A stretch of 22,781 nt of DNA. It comes from an uncultured Prevotella sp. (GTDB lineage Bacteria; Bacteroidota; Bacteroidia; Bacteroidales; Bacteroidaceae). The stretch covers positions 1 to 22,781 of the forward strand of contig CAKPRX010000035.1 in NCBI GenBank assembly GCA_934183135.1, given 5' to 3'. Below, in pieces: positions 7,449 through 15,523 of the stretch. Made by a program: the position numbers and the translations under genes. The notes under the pieces were generated by a model. That model made no database searches and had not been told where the DNA came from. It saw only the letters and a program-made list of their open reading frames with translations. Each line of letters opens with the position of its first letter. Within the stretch, counting starts at the first letter, position 1.

Positions 7449-8789
7449 TCAGCCCAGCATGGTCTGGACCTTGCGGGCGGCCTGGCGGCCACTGGCCAGG
7501 GCGCGCACCACCAGGCTGGCACCCGAGGCGGCATCGCCGGCCACCACCACATTGTCGGCAAAGGCAGGCAACTGGGGCTTGAGAAAGCCCATGGCCAGCA
7601 GCACCATGTCGGCCTTGATGACCTCGGGCTTGCCGGCCTCGACCATCAGCGGGCGGCCACCCTCGGGGTTGGGTTTCCAGTCTATGGGCTGTACCCGCAC
7701 CCCCGTGAGCCGTCCGTCGCGGCCCAAGAACTCGAGCGAGTTGATGTTCCAGCGGCGCGTACACCCCTCCTCGTGGCTCGAGGTGGTCTTCAGCGTGCGC
7801 GGCCATGCCGGCCAGGGATTCCGGGGGTCGTCGGGGCCCTCTACGGGCCGCGGCATAATCTCTATCTGAGTGACGCTCTTGCACCCCTGACGGTGAGCCG
7901 TACCTATGCAGTCGCTGCCCGTGTCGCCACCGCCTATGACCAGCACGTCCTTGCCCTTGGCGCTTACCAGCTGATCCTTCTTGAACTCCATACCGGCCAA
8001 TATGCGGTTCTGCTGAGAGAGCATGTCCAGGGCGAAGTAGACACCGCGCAACTCGCGACCGGGAATGTTGAGGTCGCGGGCCTGCGGCGTACCCGTGGCC
8101 ACCACATAGGCATCGTAGCCAGCGGGCAGCGCTTCAAGGTCTATGTGCTGGCCGAAGCTGAAGGTGATGCCCTCGGCCCGCAGCACCCGCATACGGCGGT
8201 CTATGACCACCTTGTTAAGCTTGAAATTGGGGATGCCATAGCGCAGCAGTCCCCCGGCGTCCTCGCGGGCCTCGAGTACCGTCACCTCGTAACCCATCAG
8301 GTTGAGGTCGTGGGCCGCGGCCAGGCCGGCCGGGCCAGCCCCGATGACCGCCACACGCCGCCCGTTGCGGGTGGGCGTGGCTATGCGCACATAGTCCTCG
8401 CCAAAGGCATGCTCGGCTATGGCCGCCTCGTCCTCGCGGTTGGTGGTGGGCTCGTGGTCCATCAGGTTGAGCACGCAGGCCTTCTCACAGAGGGCCGGGC
8501 ACACGCGCCCCGTAAATTCGGGGAACGGGTTGGTGGCTGTGAGCAGGCGGTAAGCCAGTTCCCAGTCGCCCCGGTAGAGGGCATCGTTCCACTCGGGCGG
8601 CTTGTTGCCCAAGGGGCATGCCCAGTGGCAGAAAGGCACGCCGCAGTCCATACATCGGCTGGCCTGCTGGCGGCGATCGTTACTGTTGAGGGTCTGTTCG
8701 ACCTCACCGAAATCGTGTATTCGGTCGTTAATGGGTCTGTATCCCGCCTCTTTGCGGGCTATGGTAAGGAATGCTTTCGGATTTCCCAT
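7449..8789 (-). CDS. gltD: Glutamate synthase (NADPH) small subunit
   Basis: GltD, 446 residues, passes electrons from NADPH through FAD and iron-sulfur centres to GltB, which makes two glutamates from glutamine and 2-oxoglutarate. The N-terminal ferredoxin-like domain has the Fe-S cysteines C46, C49, C54, C58 (CMDCGVPFCHWAC) and a second group C97, C101, C105 (CPALCEKAC). GAGPAG at 150-155 binds FAD and GGGDTG at 286-291 binds NADPH. The C-terminal VVAGDAASGASLVVRAL is the FAD-closing motif. Length is slightly below the usual 450-490 but all blocks are present. It follows gltB in the same direction with a 79-nt gap, as expected for a gltBD operon. Confidence 0.95.
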   Translation of the reverse strand: MGNPKAFLTIARKEAGYRPINDRIHDFGEVEQTLNSNDRRQQASRCMDCGVPFCHWACPLGNKPPEWNDALYRGDWELAYRLLTATNPFPEFTGRVCPALCEKACVLNLMDHEPTTNREDEAAIAEHAFGEDYVRIATPTRNGRRVAVIGAGPAGLAAAHDLNLMGYEVTVLEAREDAGGLLRYGIPNFKLNKVVIDRRMRVLRAEGITFSFGQHIDLEALPAGYDAYVVATGTPQARDLNIPGRELRGVYFALDMLSQQNRILAGMEFKKDQLVSAKGKDVLVIGGGDTGSDCIGTAHRQGCKSVTQIEIMPRPVEGPDDPRNPWPAWPRTLKTTSSHEEGCTRRWNINSLEFLGRDGRLTGVRVQPIDWKPNPEGGRPLMVEAGKPEVIKADMVLLAMGFLKPQLPAFADNVVVAGDAASGASLVVRALASGRQAARKVQTMLG

Positions 8790-8806
8790 AATCTTATGTC
8801 GTCACC

Positions 8807-8824
8807 GAGCCCCCGAGGGGGCTC
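8807..8824. promoter_or_regulatory. GC-rich hairpin in the gltB-gltD gap
   Basis: GAGCCCCC / GGGGGCTC is a perfect 8-bp inverted repeat with only GA between the arms, giving about 7 bp with a 4-nt loop. It sits 18 nt before the gltD start and after the gltB stop. There is no T-run, so it may stabilise mRNA ends or tune the gltB:gltD ratio rather than terminate. Confidence 0.4.
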
Positions 8825-8868
8825 TTACTGTTCGTTATTAACTGGTTATTGGTCAAGGGCCGACGGTC

Positions 8869-11800
8869 TTAGTAGTCGCGCTGCATGTCGGCTATCTTCT
8901 GCTGCAGCTTGCGCACCTTCTCCTCCTGGAGGACACGCTTGTACTCGATGGGCACCACCTGGATAAAGTCCTCGACATAGTGGTTCCAGTCGTCGAGCAT
9001 CATGCGGGCCACCTTAGAGCCGGTGTAGAGATAATGCTGGCGTATGAGTTCGTGTAGCTCCTTGCGGTAACTGCTGTCCTCGACCAGGTTAATCTCGACC
9101 ATGTCCATGTTGCAGAAGTAATCGAAGTTGTGCTGGCGGTCCCAGACATAGGCCACACCACCCGACATACCGGCGGCGAAGTTGCGGCCCGTCTCGCCGA
9201 GCACCACCACACGTCCGCCGGTCATATACTCGCAGCAGTGGTCGCCAGCGCCCTCTATAACGGCTATGGCCCCCGAGTTGCGCACGCCGAAGCGCTCGCC
9301 CACCTTGCCGTTGACATACAGCTCGCCGCTGGTGGCACCGTAGAGGCCCGTGTTGCCGGCTATGATGTTGTCCTCGGCGGCAAAGTTGCTGCGTATGGGC
9401 GGCAGGATAGAGATGCGGCCGCCCGAGAGGCCCTTGGCAAAGTAGTCGTTGGTCTCGCCCTCAAGCTTGAAGTCGATGCCGCTGACCAGGAAGGCACCGA
9501 AGCTCTGCCCGGCCGAGCCCTTGAACTTGACGTTAATGGTCTTGTCGGGCAGGCCGGCACCCCCGTAGCGCGAGGCCACCATACCGCTGAGCAGGGTGCC
9601 CGTGGCGCGGTCGGTATTGCGGATGGCAAAGTCGAGGTTGACCTCCTCGCCACGCTCTATGGCCCGTGTGGCCCCCTTGACCAGCTGCTGGTCCAGGATG
9701 CCCGACAGGTCGTGGTTCTGGGCAGTGGTATGGTAGAGGGGCGTAGTGCTCTCCGCGCGGTAGAGCAGACGGCTGAAGTCGAGCAGCGCGGTCTTGGGCT
9801 GCAGGCCCTCGGCGGCAGCCTCGCGGCGCTCTATCAGCTCGGTGTGGCCCACTATCTCGTTGAGCGTACGGGCACCCATCTCGGCCAGGTACTCGCGTAC
9901 CTCCTGGGCCAGGAAGGTGAAGTAGTTGACCAGATAGTGGTAGCTGCCACGGAAGTGGGCACGCAGGCGGGGATCCTGGGTGGCCACGCCCATGGGACAG
10001 GTGTTGAGGTTGCACTTGCGCATCATCACACAGCCCAGCACGATGAGCGGTGCCGTGCCGAAGCTGAACTCCTCGGCGCCGAGCAGGGCCATGAGCACCA
10101 CGTCGCGGCCGGTCTTGAGCTGGCCGTCGACCTGCAGGCGCACCTGTGGGCGCAGCCCGTTCTTGACCAGGGTCTGCTGGGCCTCGGCCAGGCCTATCTC
10201 GGGCGAGATGCCGGCAAAGCGCATGCTGGACGCGGGACTGGCTCCCGTACCGCCCTCGGCACCCGAGATGACGATAAGGTCGGCCTTGGCCTTAGCTACG
10301 CCTGCGGCAATGGTGCCGACGCCGCTCTCGGCCACTAACTTGACGCTGATAGCGGCCTTGGGGTTGACATTCTTCAGGTCGAAGATGAGCTGGGCCAGGT
10401 CCTCGATAGAGTATATGTCGTGGTGAGGCGGGGGCGAGATGAGGGAGATGCCGGGAATGGAGTGGCGGGTACGGGCTATGACCTCGTTGACCTTGAAGCC
10501 GGGCAGCTGGCCGCCCTCGCCGGGCTTGGCCCCCTGGGCCACCTTGATCTGTATCTCCTCGGCGTTGACCAGGTACTCGGTGGTGACACCGAAGCGGCCG
10601 CTGGCCACCTGCTTGGTCTTAGACGACAGGCTGATGCCGTCGACCTGGGCGTGGAAGCGCTCGCTGTCCTCGCCGCCCTCGCCGGTATTGCTGCGGGCAC
10701 CTATCTTGTTCATGGCCAAGGCTATGGCCTCGTGGGCCTCGCGCGACAGGGCACCAAAGGACATGGCTCCGGTGACGAAGTGGCGCACTATCTGCTCGAC
10801 AGGCTCTACCTCGTCGATGGGGATGGGGTTACGGCGAAATCCGAAGAAGTCGCGTATGAAGATGGGGGCATCCTTCTCGTCGGCCAGATGGGTAAACTGC
10901 TTGAAAGTGTCGTAGTTGCCCGTGCGGGTGGCCCGCTGCAGGGTGGCTATGGTCTCGGGGTTCCAGGCATGGCGGATGCCGTCGCGACGGTAATGGAACT
11001 GGCCCTGGTTGGGCAGGAAGTCGATGTGGCCGGCCTGGCGGTAAGCCTGGTCATGGAGCAGGATGGCATCGCGGGCGATGGTCTCCAGGCCGATGCCGCC
11101 GATGGTGCTCACCTCGGTGCCGAAGTAGGTACGGAGCAGGCTCTCGGACAGGCCGATGCTCTCGAATATCTTGGCACCACGGTAGCTGCGTATGGTAGAG
11201 ATGCCCATCTTGGCCATAATCTTGAAGAGACCCTTCTTGACGGCCTTGATATAGTTGGCCTCGGCGGTGGCGTAGTCTTCCTGTATCTTGTGTCGCCGCA
11301 CGAGGTCGTCGAGTATGGCGTAGGTAAGGTAGGGGCACAGGGCCGACGCACCGTAGCCCAGCAAGAGGGCGGCGTGCATCACCTCGCGTATCTCGCCGCT
11401 CTCGACGATGAGGGCCGTCTGTACGCGCTTGCCCACGCTGATGAGGTAGTGGTGTACGGCGCTCACGGCCAGCAGCGAGGGGATGGCGGCGTGGGTCTCG
11501 TCGACATCGCGGTCGGTGAGGATGATGTAGTTGTAGCCATCGTCGACACTGCGGGCGGCCTCGTGACACAGCTCATCGAGGGCTTCCCTCAGTCCGGTCT
11601 CGCCATGGCCCACCTCGAAGAGCATGGGCAGCTTGACGGTGTTGAAACCCTTGTAGCGTATATTGCAGAGGATGTCCAGCTGCGTATTGGTCAGTATGGG
11701 GTGTGGCAGCCGCACCATCTTACAGTTGGTCTCATCGGGGGTAAGGATGCCGGTGCCCACGCGGCCGATGTACTCAGCCAGGCTCATCACGAGGTTCTCG

Positions 11801-13383
11801 CGGATAGAGTCGATGGCAGGGTTAGTAACCTGGGCAAACTGCTGCCGGAAGTAGTTGAAGAATATCTGCGGACGGTCGCTGAGCACGGCCAGCGGCGTGT
11901 CGTTGCCCATGGAGGCCGTGGGCTCCTGCCCGTTGGTACACATGGGTACGATGGTGCCGTCGACATCCTCCTCGCCGAAACCAAACTCTATCTCACGGCG
12001 TGTAAGGTCGGCCACGGCGTTGCTGACACGGCGCCCGCTGTGCAGTTTCTCCAACTGTATGCGGTGGGTGCTGAGCCACTCGCGGTAGGGGTGCTCCTTG
12101 GCCAGGCGATCCTTAATCTCGCCGTCGTAATATATCTTGCCCTCCTGCGTATCTATAAGCAGTATCTTACCCGGCTGCAGCCGGCCCTTCTCGGCTATCT
12201 CCGTGGGGTCGAAGTCCATGACACCCACCTCGCTGGCCACCACCATGGTGTCGTTCTTGGTGATGGTATAGCGCGCCGGGCGCAGTCCGTTGCGGTCCAG
12301 CATGCCTCCGGCGAAGCGGCCGTCGCTGAACAGCAGGGCGGCAGGGCCGTCCCATGGCTCCATAAGGATGGAGTGGTACTCGTAGAAAGCCTTGAGGTCT
12401 TCGCTGATGGGGTTCTTGTCGTTAAAGCTCTCGGGCACCATGACGGCCATGGCATGGGGCAGCGAGAGGCCGCTCCGCACAAAGAACTCGAACACGTTGT
12501 CGAGGCTGGCTGAGTCGCTCATGCCGGGCTGGATGATGGGGGATATCTGGCGGATGTCGCCCAAGGCGTCGGACGACAGCACCGACTCGCGTGCCTGCAT
12601 CCACCCGCGGTTGCCGCGGATAGTGTTGATCTCGCCATTGTGGCAGAGCAGACGGAAGGGCTGGGCCAGGCTCCACGTGGGGAATGTGTTGGTAGAGAAA
12701 CGGCTGTGAACCAGGGCCAGGCCACTGGTAAAATAGGCGTTGGTGAGGTCGGGATAATACTGGCGCAGCTGGAGACTGGAGAGCATACCCTTGTAGACGA
12801 TGTTCTGGCTGGAGAGCGAACAGATGTAGAAGTCGCCGCGCTGACCCTCGGCCAGATGGTGGGTTTCCCAGTCGGCCACGCGCCGCTCTATCTTCTTGCG
12901 GATGATGTAGAGGGTGCGCTCGAAGGTGGGCTGACGGTCGTCGGTAACGCCGGTGATGAACACCTGGCGTATGGCGGGTTCTGAGCGCAACGCCGTCTCG
13001 CCCAGGCACTCGGGACAGGTGGGCACCGTGCGTAGGTGCATGAGCGAAAGCCCCTCGCGCTCTATCTCCTCAATCATAATGGACAGGATGGCCTGCTGGG
13101 CAGCCTCTTCCTTGGGCAGGAAGACCAGTCCGGTACCATACTTGCCCTTCTCGGGCACGGGAATACCCTGCAGTAAGATAAACTCGTGGGGTATCTGTAA
13201 CATAATGCCGGCCCCGTCGCCGGTCTTGTTGTCGGCGCCCTCGGCCCCGCGGTGACGCATATTTTCAAGCACCTTGAGGGCGTTGTCTACCAGGTCATGG
13301 CTCTTGTTGCCATGGATGTTGACTATCATGCCCACGCCACAGGCATCGTGCTCGTAGTCAGAGTTGTACAGTCCTTTGCTCAT
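8869..13383 (-). CDS. gltB: Glutamate synthase (NADPH) large subunit
   Basis: GltB, 1504 residues from the ATG at 13383. The frame stays open upstream to 13563, but those 60 residues are AT-coded and unlike the family. The protein starts MSKGLYNSDYEHDACGVG: C15 is the catalytic N-terminal nucleophile after removal of a short propeptide. Order of domains: class-II glutaminase (about 15-430, with NGEINTIRGN), central domain, FMN/2-oxoglutarate synthase domain (SGAEGGTGASP), 3Fe-4S cysteines C1118, C1124, C1129 (CVMMRKCNLNTCPMG), and the C-terminal GXGXG beta-helix with repeated glycine turns (NTGLYGATSGELYVNGK, GAGDHCCEYMTGG). The enzyme is cytoplasmic, pairs with GltD and assimilates ammonia with glutamine synthetase. 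Long antisense frames here come from codon bias. Confidence 0.96.
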   Translation of the reverse strand: MSKGLYNSDYEHDACGVGMIVNIHGNKSHDLVDNALKVLENMRHRGAEGADNKTGDGAGIMLQIPHEFILLQGIPVPEKGKYGTGLVFLPKEEAAQQAILSIMIEEIEREGLSLMHLRTVPTCPECLGETALRSEPAIRQVFITGVTDDRQPTFERTLYIIRKKIERRVADWETHHLAEGQRGDFYICSLSSQNIVYKGMLSSLQLRQYYPDLTNAYFTSGLALVHSRFSTNTFPTWSLAQPFRLLCHNGEINTIRGNRGWMQARESVLSSDALGDIRQISPIIQPGMSDSASLDNVFEFFVRSGLSLPHAMAVMVPESFNDKNPISEDLKAFYEYHSILMEPWDGPAALLFSDGRFAGGMLDRNGLRPARYTITKNDTMVVASEVGVMDFDPTEIAEKGRLQPGKILLIDTQEGKIYYDGEIKDRLAKEHPYREWLSTHRIQLEKLHSGRRVSNAVADLTRREIEFGFGEEDVDGTIVPMCTNGQEPTASMGNDTPLAVLSDRPQIFFNYFRQQFAQVTNPAIDSIRENLVMSLAEYIGRVGTGILTPDETNCKMVRLPHPILTNTQLDILCNIRYKGFNTVKLPMLFEVGHGETGLREALDELCHEAARSVDDGYNYIILTDRDVDETHAAIPSLLAVSAVHHYLISVGKRVQTALIVESGEIREVMHAALLLGYGASALCPYLTYAILDDLVRRHKIQEDYATAEANYIKAVKKGLFKIMAKMGISTIRSYRGAKIFESIGLSESLLRTYFGTEVSTIGGIGLETIARDAILLHDQAYRQAGHIDFLPNQGQFHYRRDGIRHAWNPETIATLQRATRTGNYDTFKQFTHLADEKDAPIFIRDFFGFRRNPIPIDEVEPVEQIVRHFVTGAMSFGALSREAHEAIALAMNKIGARSNTGEGGEDSERFHAQVDGISLSSKTKQVASGRFGVTTEYLVNAEEIQIKVAQGAKPGEGGQLPGFKVNEVIARTRHSIPGISLISPPPHHDIYSIEDLAQLIFDLKNVNPKAAISVKLVAESGVGTIAAGVAKAKADLIVISGAEGGTGASPASSMRFAGISPEIGLAEAQQTLVKNGLRPQVRLQVDGQLKTGRDVVLMALLGAEEFSFGTAPLIVLGCVMMRKCNLNTCPMGVATQDPRLRAHFRGSYHYLVNYFTFLAQEVREYLAEMGARTLNEIVGHTELIERREAAAEGLQPKTALLDFSRLLYRAESTTPLYHTTAQNHDLSGILDQQLVKGATRAIERGEEVNLDFAIRNTDRATGTLLSGMVASRYGGAGLPDKTINVKFKGSAGQSFGAFLVSGIDFKLEGETNDYFAKGLSGGRISILPPIRSNFAAEDNIIAGNTGLYGATSGELYVNGKVGERFGVRNSGAIAVIEGAGDHCCEYMTGGRVVVLGETGRNFAAGMSGGVAYVWDRQHNFDYFCNMDMVEINLVEDSSYRKELHELIRQHYLYTGSKVARMMLDDWNHYVEDFIQVVPIEYKRVLQEEKVRKLQQKIADMQRDY

Positions 13384-13436
13384 TCTATACTTTGTAAAAT
13401 CACTGTAAATAGTAGAAAAACCTATCTTTTTGATTG

Positions 13437-13444
13437 CAAAATTA
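13437..13444 (-). promoter_or_regulatory. -7 box of gltBD
   Basis: The minus strand reads TAATTTTG, a full TAnnTTTG match, 53 nt before the gltB ATG. No TTTG is seen at the ideal -33 distance. The AT-rich stretch around it contrasts with the GC-rich coding region and supports the later gltB start. Confidence 0.45.
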
Positions 13445-13879
13445 CTAATATTGTTACAATATGCTATGATTAAGCATGAAATAGATAACAAAAATTTATA
13501 GGAAATAATCAATCGAAAGACCATTGTCGGCTTTCGATTTTCAATCCGTAACCCAGAGCCCATTCAGAGGGGGTGCTTGCTTACAGATTGCAACTTTGTA
13601 AAATTTTATTGATTTGGCGGCCATTCCCAGTTACCATGACATAGCTGCTTTTTCACCTATTTATATATAGGAGGGTGGCATAGGGGCACAACGGGCTTCT
13701 GCCAACAGGGCAACGGGCACAGGGAGCAGGCTAATGGCCATCGCCCCCGCCAAGTGAGCTTACGCTACCACACAAAAGACGACCACCCCAAACAGGCTGC
13801 CTGTGGGCATACCTCAAAAATCCTCAAAAACGGGAACACTGAATGTTAACAAGTGTTAGCGTTGATGTATTTTGCCGTC

Positions 13880-13900
13880 AGCCTTGTATAAGGGCTTTTT
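13880..13900 (+). terminator. Terminator-like hairpin in the long spacer
   Basis: AGCCTT (13880-13885) pairs with AAGGGCT (13891-13896, one T-G wobble) around a GTATA loop and runs into TTTTT at 13896-13900. It is on the plus strand although no plus-strand gene lies directly upstream, so it either ends an unseen short transcript or is coincidental. Confidence 0.35.
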
Positions 13901-13934
13901 GAGGGCAGTCCAGGGGCAGACTGTAGGGCAAAAC

Positions 13935-14086
13935 TTGCGTTAAACGCAAAAACAAGTAGACAGATACACGTTAAACGCAAAAAAACAGGGTCTGCCGCGG
14001 TATTGATGTTGAAGAACTGCAAAAAACGGCCAAGAAGTAGCCGTTAGACGCAAGTTAAAATATGTTGAAGTCATCGTCAGACGCAA
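13935..14086 (+). repeat. Four copies of a 12-nt dyad repeat, CGTYARACGCAA
   Basis: Copies begin at 13938, 13969, 14042 and 14075 and all run in the same direction. The cores are CGTTAAACG, CGTTAAACG, CGTTAGACG and CGTCAGACG, each followed by CAA. Each core is an inverted repeat about a central A, and the changes keep pairing (T-A, T-G, C-G). The first copy extends to TTGCGTT-A-AACGCAA, 7-bp arms. Spacings between starts are 31, 73 and 33 nt. They lie just upstream of a promoter at 14107-14137. They could be binding sites for a dimeric regulator or a dispersed genomic repeat. Confidence 0.6.
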
Positions 14087-14106
14087 ACGAAAACAAAGCC
14101 GGAACG

Positions 14107-14137
14107 CTTGGGTTAGCAGGTACTCTTATTAACTTTG
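14107..14137 (+). promoter_or_regulatory. Promoter facing a non-coding stretch
   Basis: CTTG at 14107-14110 and TAACTTTG at 14130-14137 are separated by exactly 19 nt, the spacing of Bacteroidetes -33/-7 promoters. Predicted start is near 14144. Nothing protein-coding lies between it and the terminator at 14436. Confidence 0.5.
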
Positions 14138-14143
14138 CAGTGT

Positions 14144-14469
14144 CATAAAAGAATAAAAGTTACACATGGCTCGCAGTGGCGAAACCAACAATCTGAAAAT
14201 CTGAAATGCTTACCCATCCGTAAGGTAACAAAAAGGTAAAGAGCCAGGGACTGCTGCATCTACGACCTCTGTGACAACAGAACTCACAGGCTCGGGCAGC
14301 GATAAAAAACATCATTCTAACAGGAATGGGCTGTGCAAGCCATATTCCACAAAAGGCCCGAGCGGCAGCAGCAACTGGACACACAAGGCTGTGAAGTCTG
14401 AAAGATTGATATTGATATTAAACATTTAGAGCGAGAAAGGGGCCGCTGCGTGATGCAACGGCCCCTTTT
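14144..14469 (+). ncRNA. Candidate small RNA of about 325 nt, family unknown
   Basis: Bounded by the promoter just upstream and the strong terminator at its end. Only very short ORFs are present (for example MARSGETNNLKI from 14166). Helices visible: GTTAC 14159-14163 with GTAAC 14225-14229; TCGC 14171-14174 with GCGA 14179-14182; CTTAC 14209-14213 with GTAAG 14220-14224; CTGTGA 14269-14274 with TCACAG 14284-14289; GCTCGGGC 14290-14297 with GCCCGAGC 14356-14363, which encloses GGAAT/ATTCC and GGCT/AGCC (14323-14348). I do not recognise tmRNA, RNase P, SRP or 6S signatures, though a divergent 6S cannot be excluded. It is convergent with the FKBP genes and shares their terminator. Expression is not shown by sequence. 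Confidence 0.4.
14436..14468. terminator. Strong bidirectional terminator at the end of the FKBP cluster
   Basis: AAAGGGGCCG (14436-14445) pairs perfectly with CGGCCCCTTT (14459-14468); inside, TGC/GCA adds three pairs around GTGAT. The arms end in A and T runs, so it works as an intrinsic terminator both ways: for the FKBP genes (stop at 14508) and for any plus-strand transcript from 14144. Confidence 0.8.
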
Positions 14470-14507
14470 GTTGTAATGGCAGTCCGAGCAGGGCTGCTAT
14501 GTATAGC

Positions 14508-15506
14508 TTACTTCTTTCCGGCAGTCTTCCTGGCGGCACCCTTCTTAGCGGCGGCTGCAGACTTAGCCGTCGCCGGAGCCTTGGCAGGCTCTTCCTTGAC
14601 ATCGGCAGGCTTGGCCTCTTTCTTATGGACATCGACCAGCTCGACGGTGAAGATAAGGGTAGAGTTGGGCTTGATGCGGCCAGCAGGCTGAGTGCCATAT
14701 CCTAACTCGGCTGGTATGTACAGTTCCCACTTGCTGCCTACGGGCATCATGGTAAGGGCCTCGGTCCATCCCTTGATAACTCCGCTCACAGGAAACTCGC
14801 TCGTCTGCGGGTTGCGCTTGTAGCTGCTGTCAAACACGGTACCGTCGATCATACGGCCCTCGTACTTGGCCACCACGCGGTCGTCCTTGGTTGGAACGGC
14901 GCCAGTACCCTGGGTGATAACCTTGTACTGCAGACCGGACGGAGTGGTCTTGACGCCCTCCTTGGTGCGGTTGTCGGCCAGCCATTTCTCGTTGGCAGCC
15001 TTGTAGCGCTGGGTGGCCTCCTCGCGGTCGGCCATGGCGCGCTGCTCAAAGAACTTGCCGGCACGGGCATCGGTGAACAGGGTGGTGTCGCCCAGCAGGG
15101 CATCGCGGAAACCGGCTGTGAACACGTCGGTATTGATAGAGTCGCGACTACCCTCGAACTGGCTCTGCATGGAGGGCAGCATGCGCAACAGCAGCATACG
15201 GGCCACCTGGGCACCGGCATTGTATGCCTGGTACTGCGGGTCGCCGCTACGGCTTATACCCTCGTTAAATCCGGCCACCACATCCTTGATGTAAGCCGTG
15301 TCGATCATATACTCCTGCTCCAGGTACTTAGTGAGTCCCTGGGTAAGGTAACGTCCGGCCGTGTAGCTCAGCGAGTCGCTGCCAGTGGCCAGCACTAACT
15401 GCCTGACAGGGGCTGGCTCGGCCTTTTTCTTCTTTTTGTCGGCCAGGGCCGAATTAAAAGAAGCACTCGCCACGAGGACGAGTGCTAACATTAATATCTT
15501 CTTCAT
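14508..15506 (-). CDS. Exported FKBP-type prolyl isomerase with Ala/Lys-rich tail
   Basis: A 332-residue peptidyl-prolyl cis-trans isomerase that speeds folding of envelope proteins. Residues 1 to about 22 are a signal peptide (MKKILMLALVLVASASFNSALA), followed by a short KKKKK linker. Residues about 43-180 form the helical Mip/FkpA-type N-terminal dimerisation domain (SLSYTAGRYLTQGLTKYL). Residues about 188-293 are the FKBP domain with the expected pocket: YEG near 215, FDSSY near 225-229, GWTEAL near 246-251, IPAELGYG near 264-271. The last 40 residues (from HKKEAKP) are almost only A, K, E, P and T, a basic, disordered tail not common in FKBPs. It is last of three consecutive FKBP genes, 17 nt after the lipoprotein paralogue. 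Confidence 0.92.
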   Translation of the reverse strand: MKKILMLALVLVASASFNSALADKKKKKAEPAPVRQLVLATGSDSLSYTAGRYLTQGLTKYLEQEYMIDTAYIKDVVAGFNEGISRSGDPQYQAYNAGAQVARMLLLRMLPSMQSQFEGSRDSINTDVFTAGFRDALLGDTTLFTDARAGKFFEQRAMADREEATQRYKAANEKWLADNRTKEGVKTTPSGLQYKVITQGTGAVPTKDDRVVAKYEGRMIDGTVFDSSYKRNPQTSEFPVSGVIKGWTEALTMMPVGSKWELYIPAELGYGTQPAGRIKPNSTLIFTVELVDVHKKEAKPADVKEEPAKAPATAKSAAAAKKGAARKTAGKK

Positions 15507-15523
15507 ATCGCAATGATAAGCTA

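Larger units (their letters stand above)
13384..14507. other. Gene-free spacer of about 1.1 kb between gltB and the FKBP cluster
   Basis: No credible protein gene is visible. From left to right it holds the gltB promoter region, an AATCGAAAG / CTTTCGATT dyad (13511-13519 and 13531-13539), a GC-rich part with small hairpins (ACAGG-CTG-CCTGT near 13790), CCTCAAAAA twice (13812-13820, 13822-13830) with its complement TTTTTGAGG at 13896-13904, a terminator-like hairpin, four CGTYARACGCAA repeats, a promoter, and a hairpin-rich non-coding stretch ending in a strong terminator. This is unusually long and structured for a spacer in this window. Confidence 0.7.

Noticed and set aside
7446..8966. A 506-codon plus-strand frame opposite gltD
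   Set aside because: It spans the gltD gene and the gltB-gltD gap with no motif; GltD on the other strand has every expected cysteine and nucleotide-binding motif.
10420..12513. A 697-codon frame on the plus strand, opposite gltB
   Set aside because: It is antisense to a clearly identified GltB and has no recognisable motif. Strong GC bias in gltB codons suppresses stops on the other strand.
13384..13563. N-terminal extension of GltB by 60 residues
   Set aside because: The extra residues are AT-coded, contain the promoter-like TAATTTTG, and would put the catalytic C15 far from the N-terminus, where it must be exposed.
13935..14086. CRISPR array
   Set aside because: The repeats are only 12 nt, few, degenerate and unevenly spaced (31, 73, 33), with no cas gene in the window.
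14062..14148. Short ORF of 28 codons (MLKSSSDANENKAG...) in the long spacer
   Set aside because: It overlaps a dyad repeat and the promoter at 14107-14137, and shows no motif; it is probably chance.
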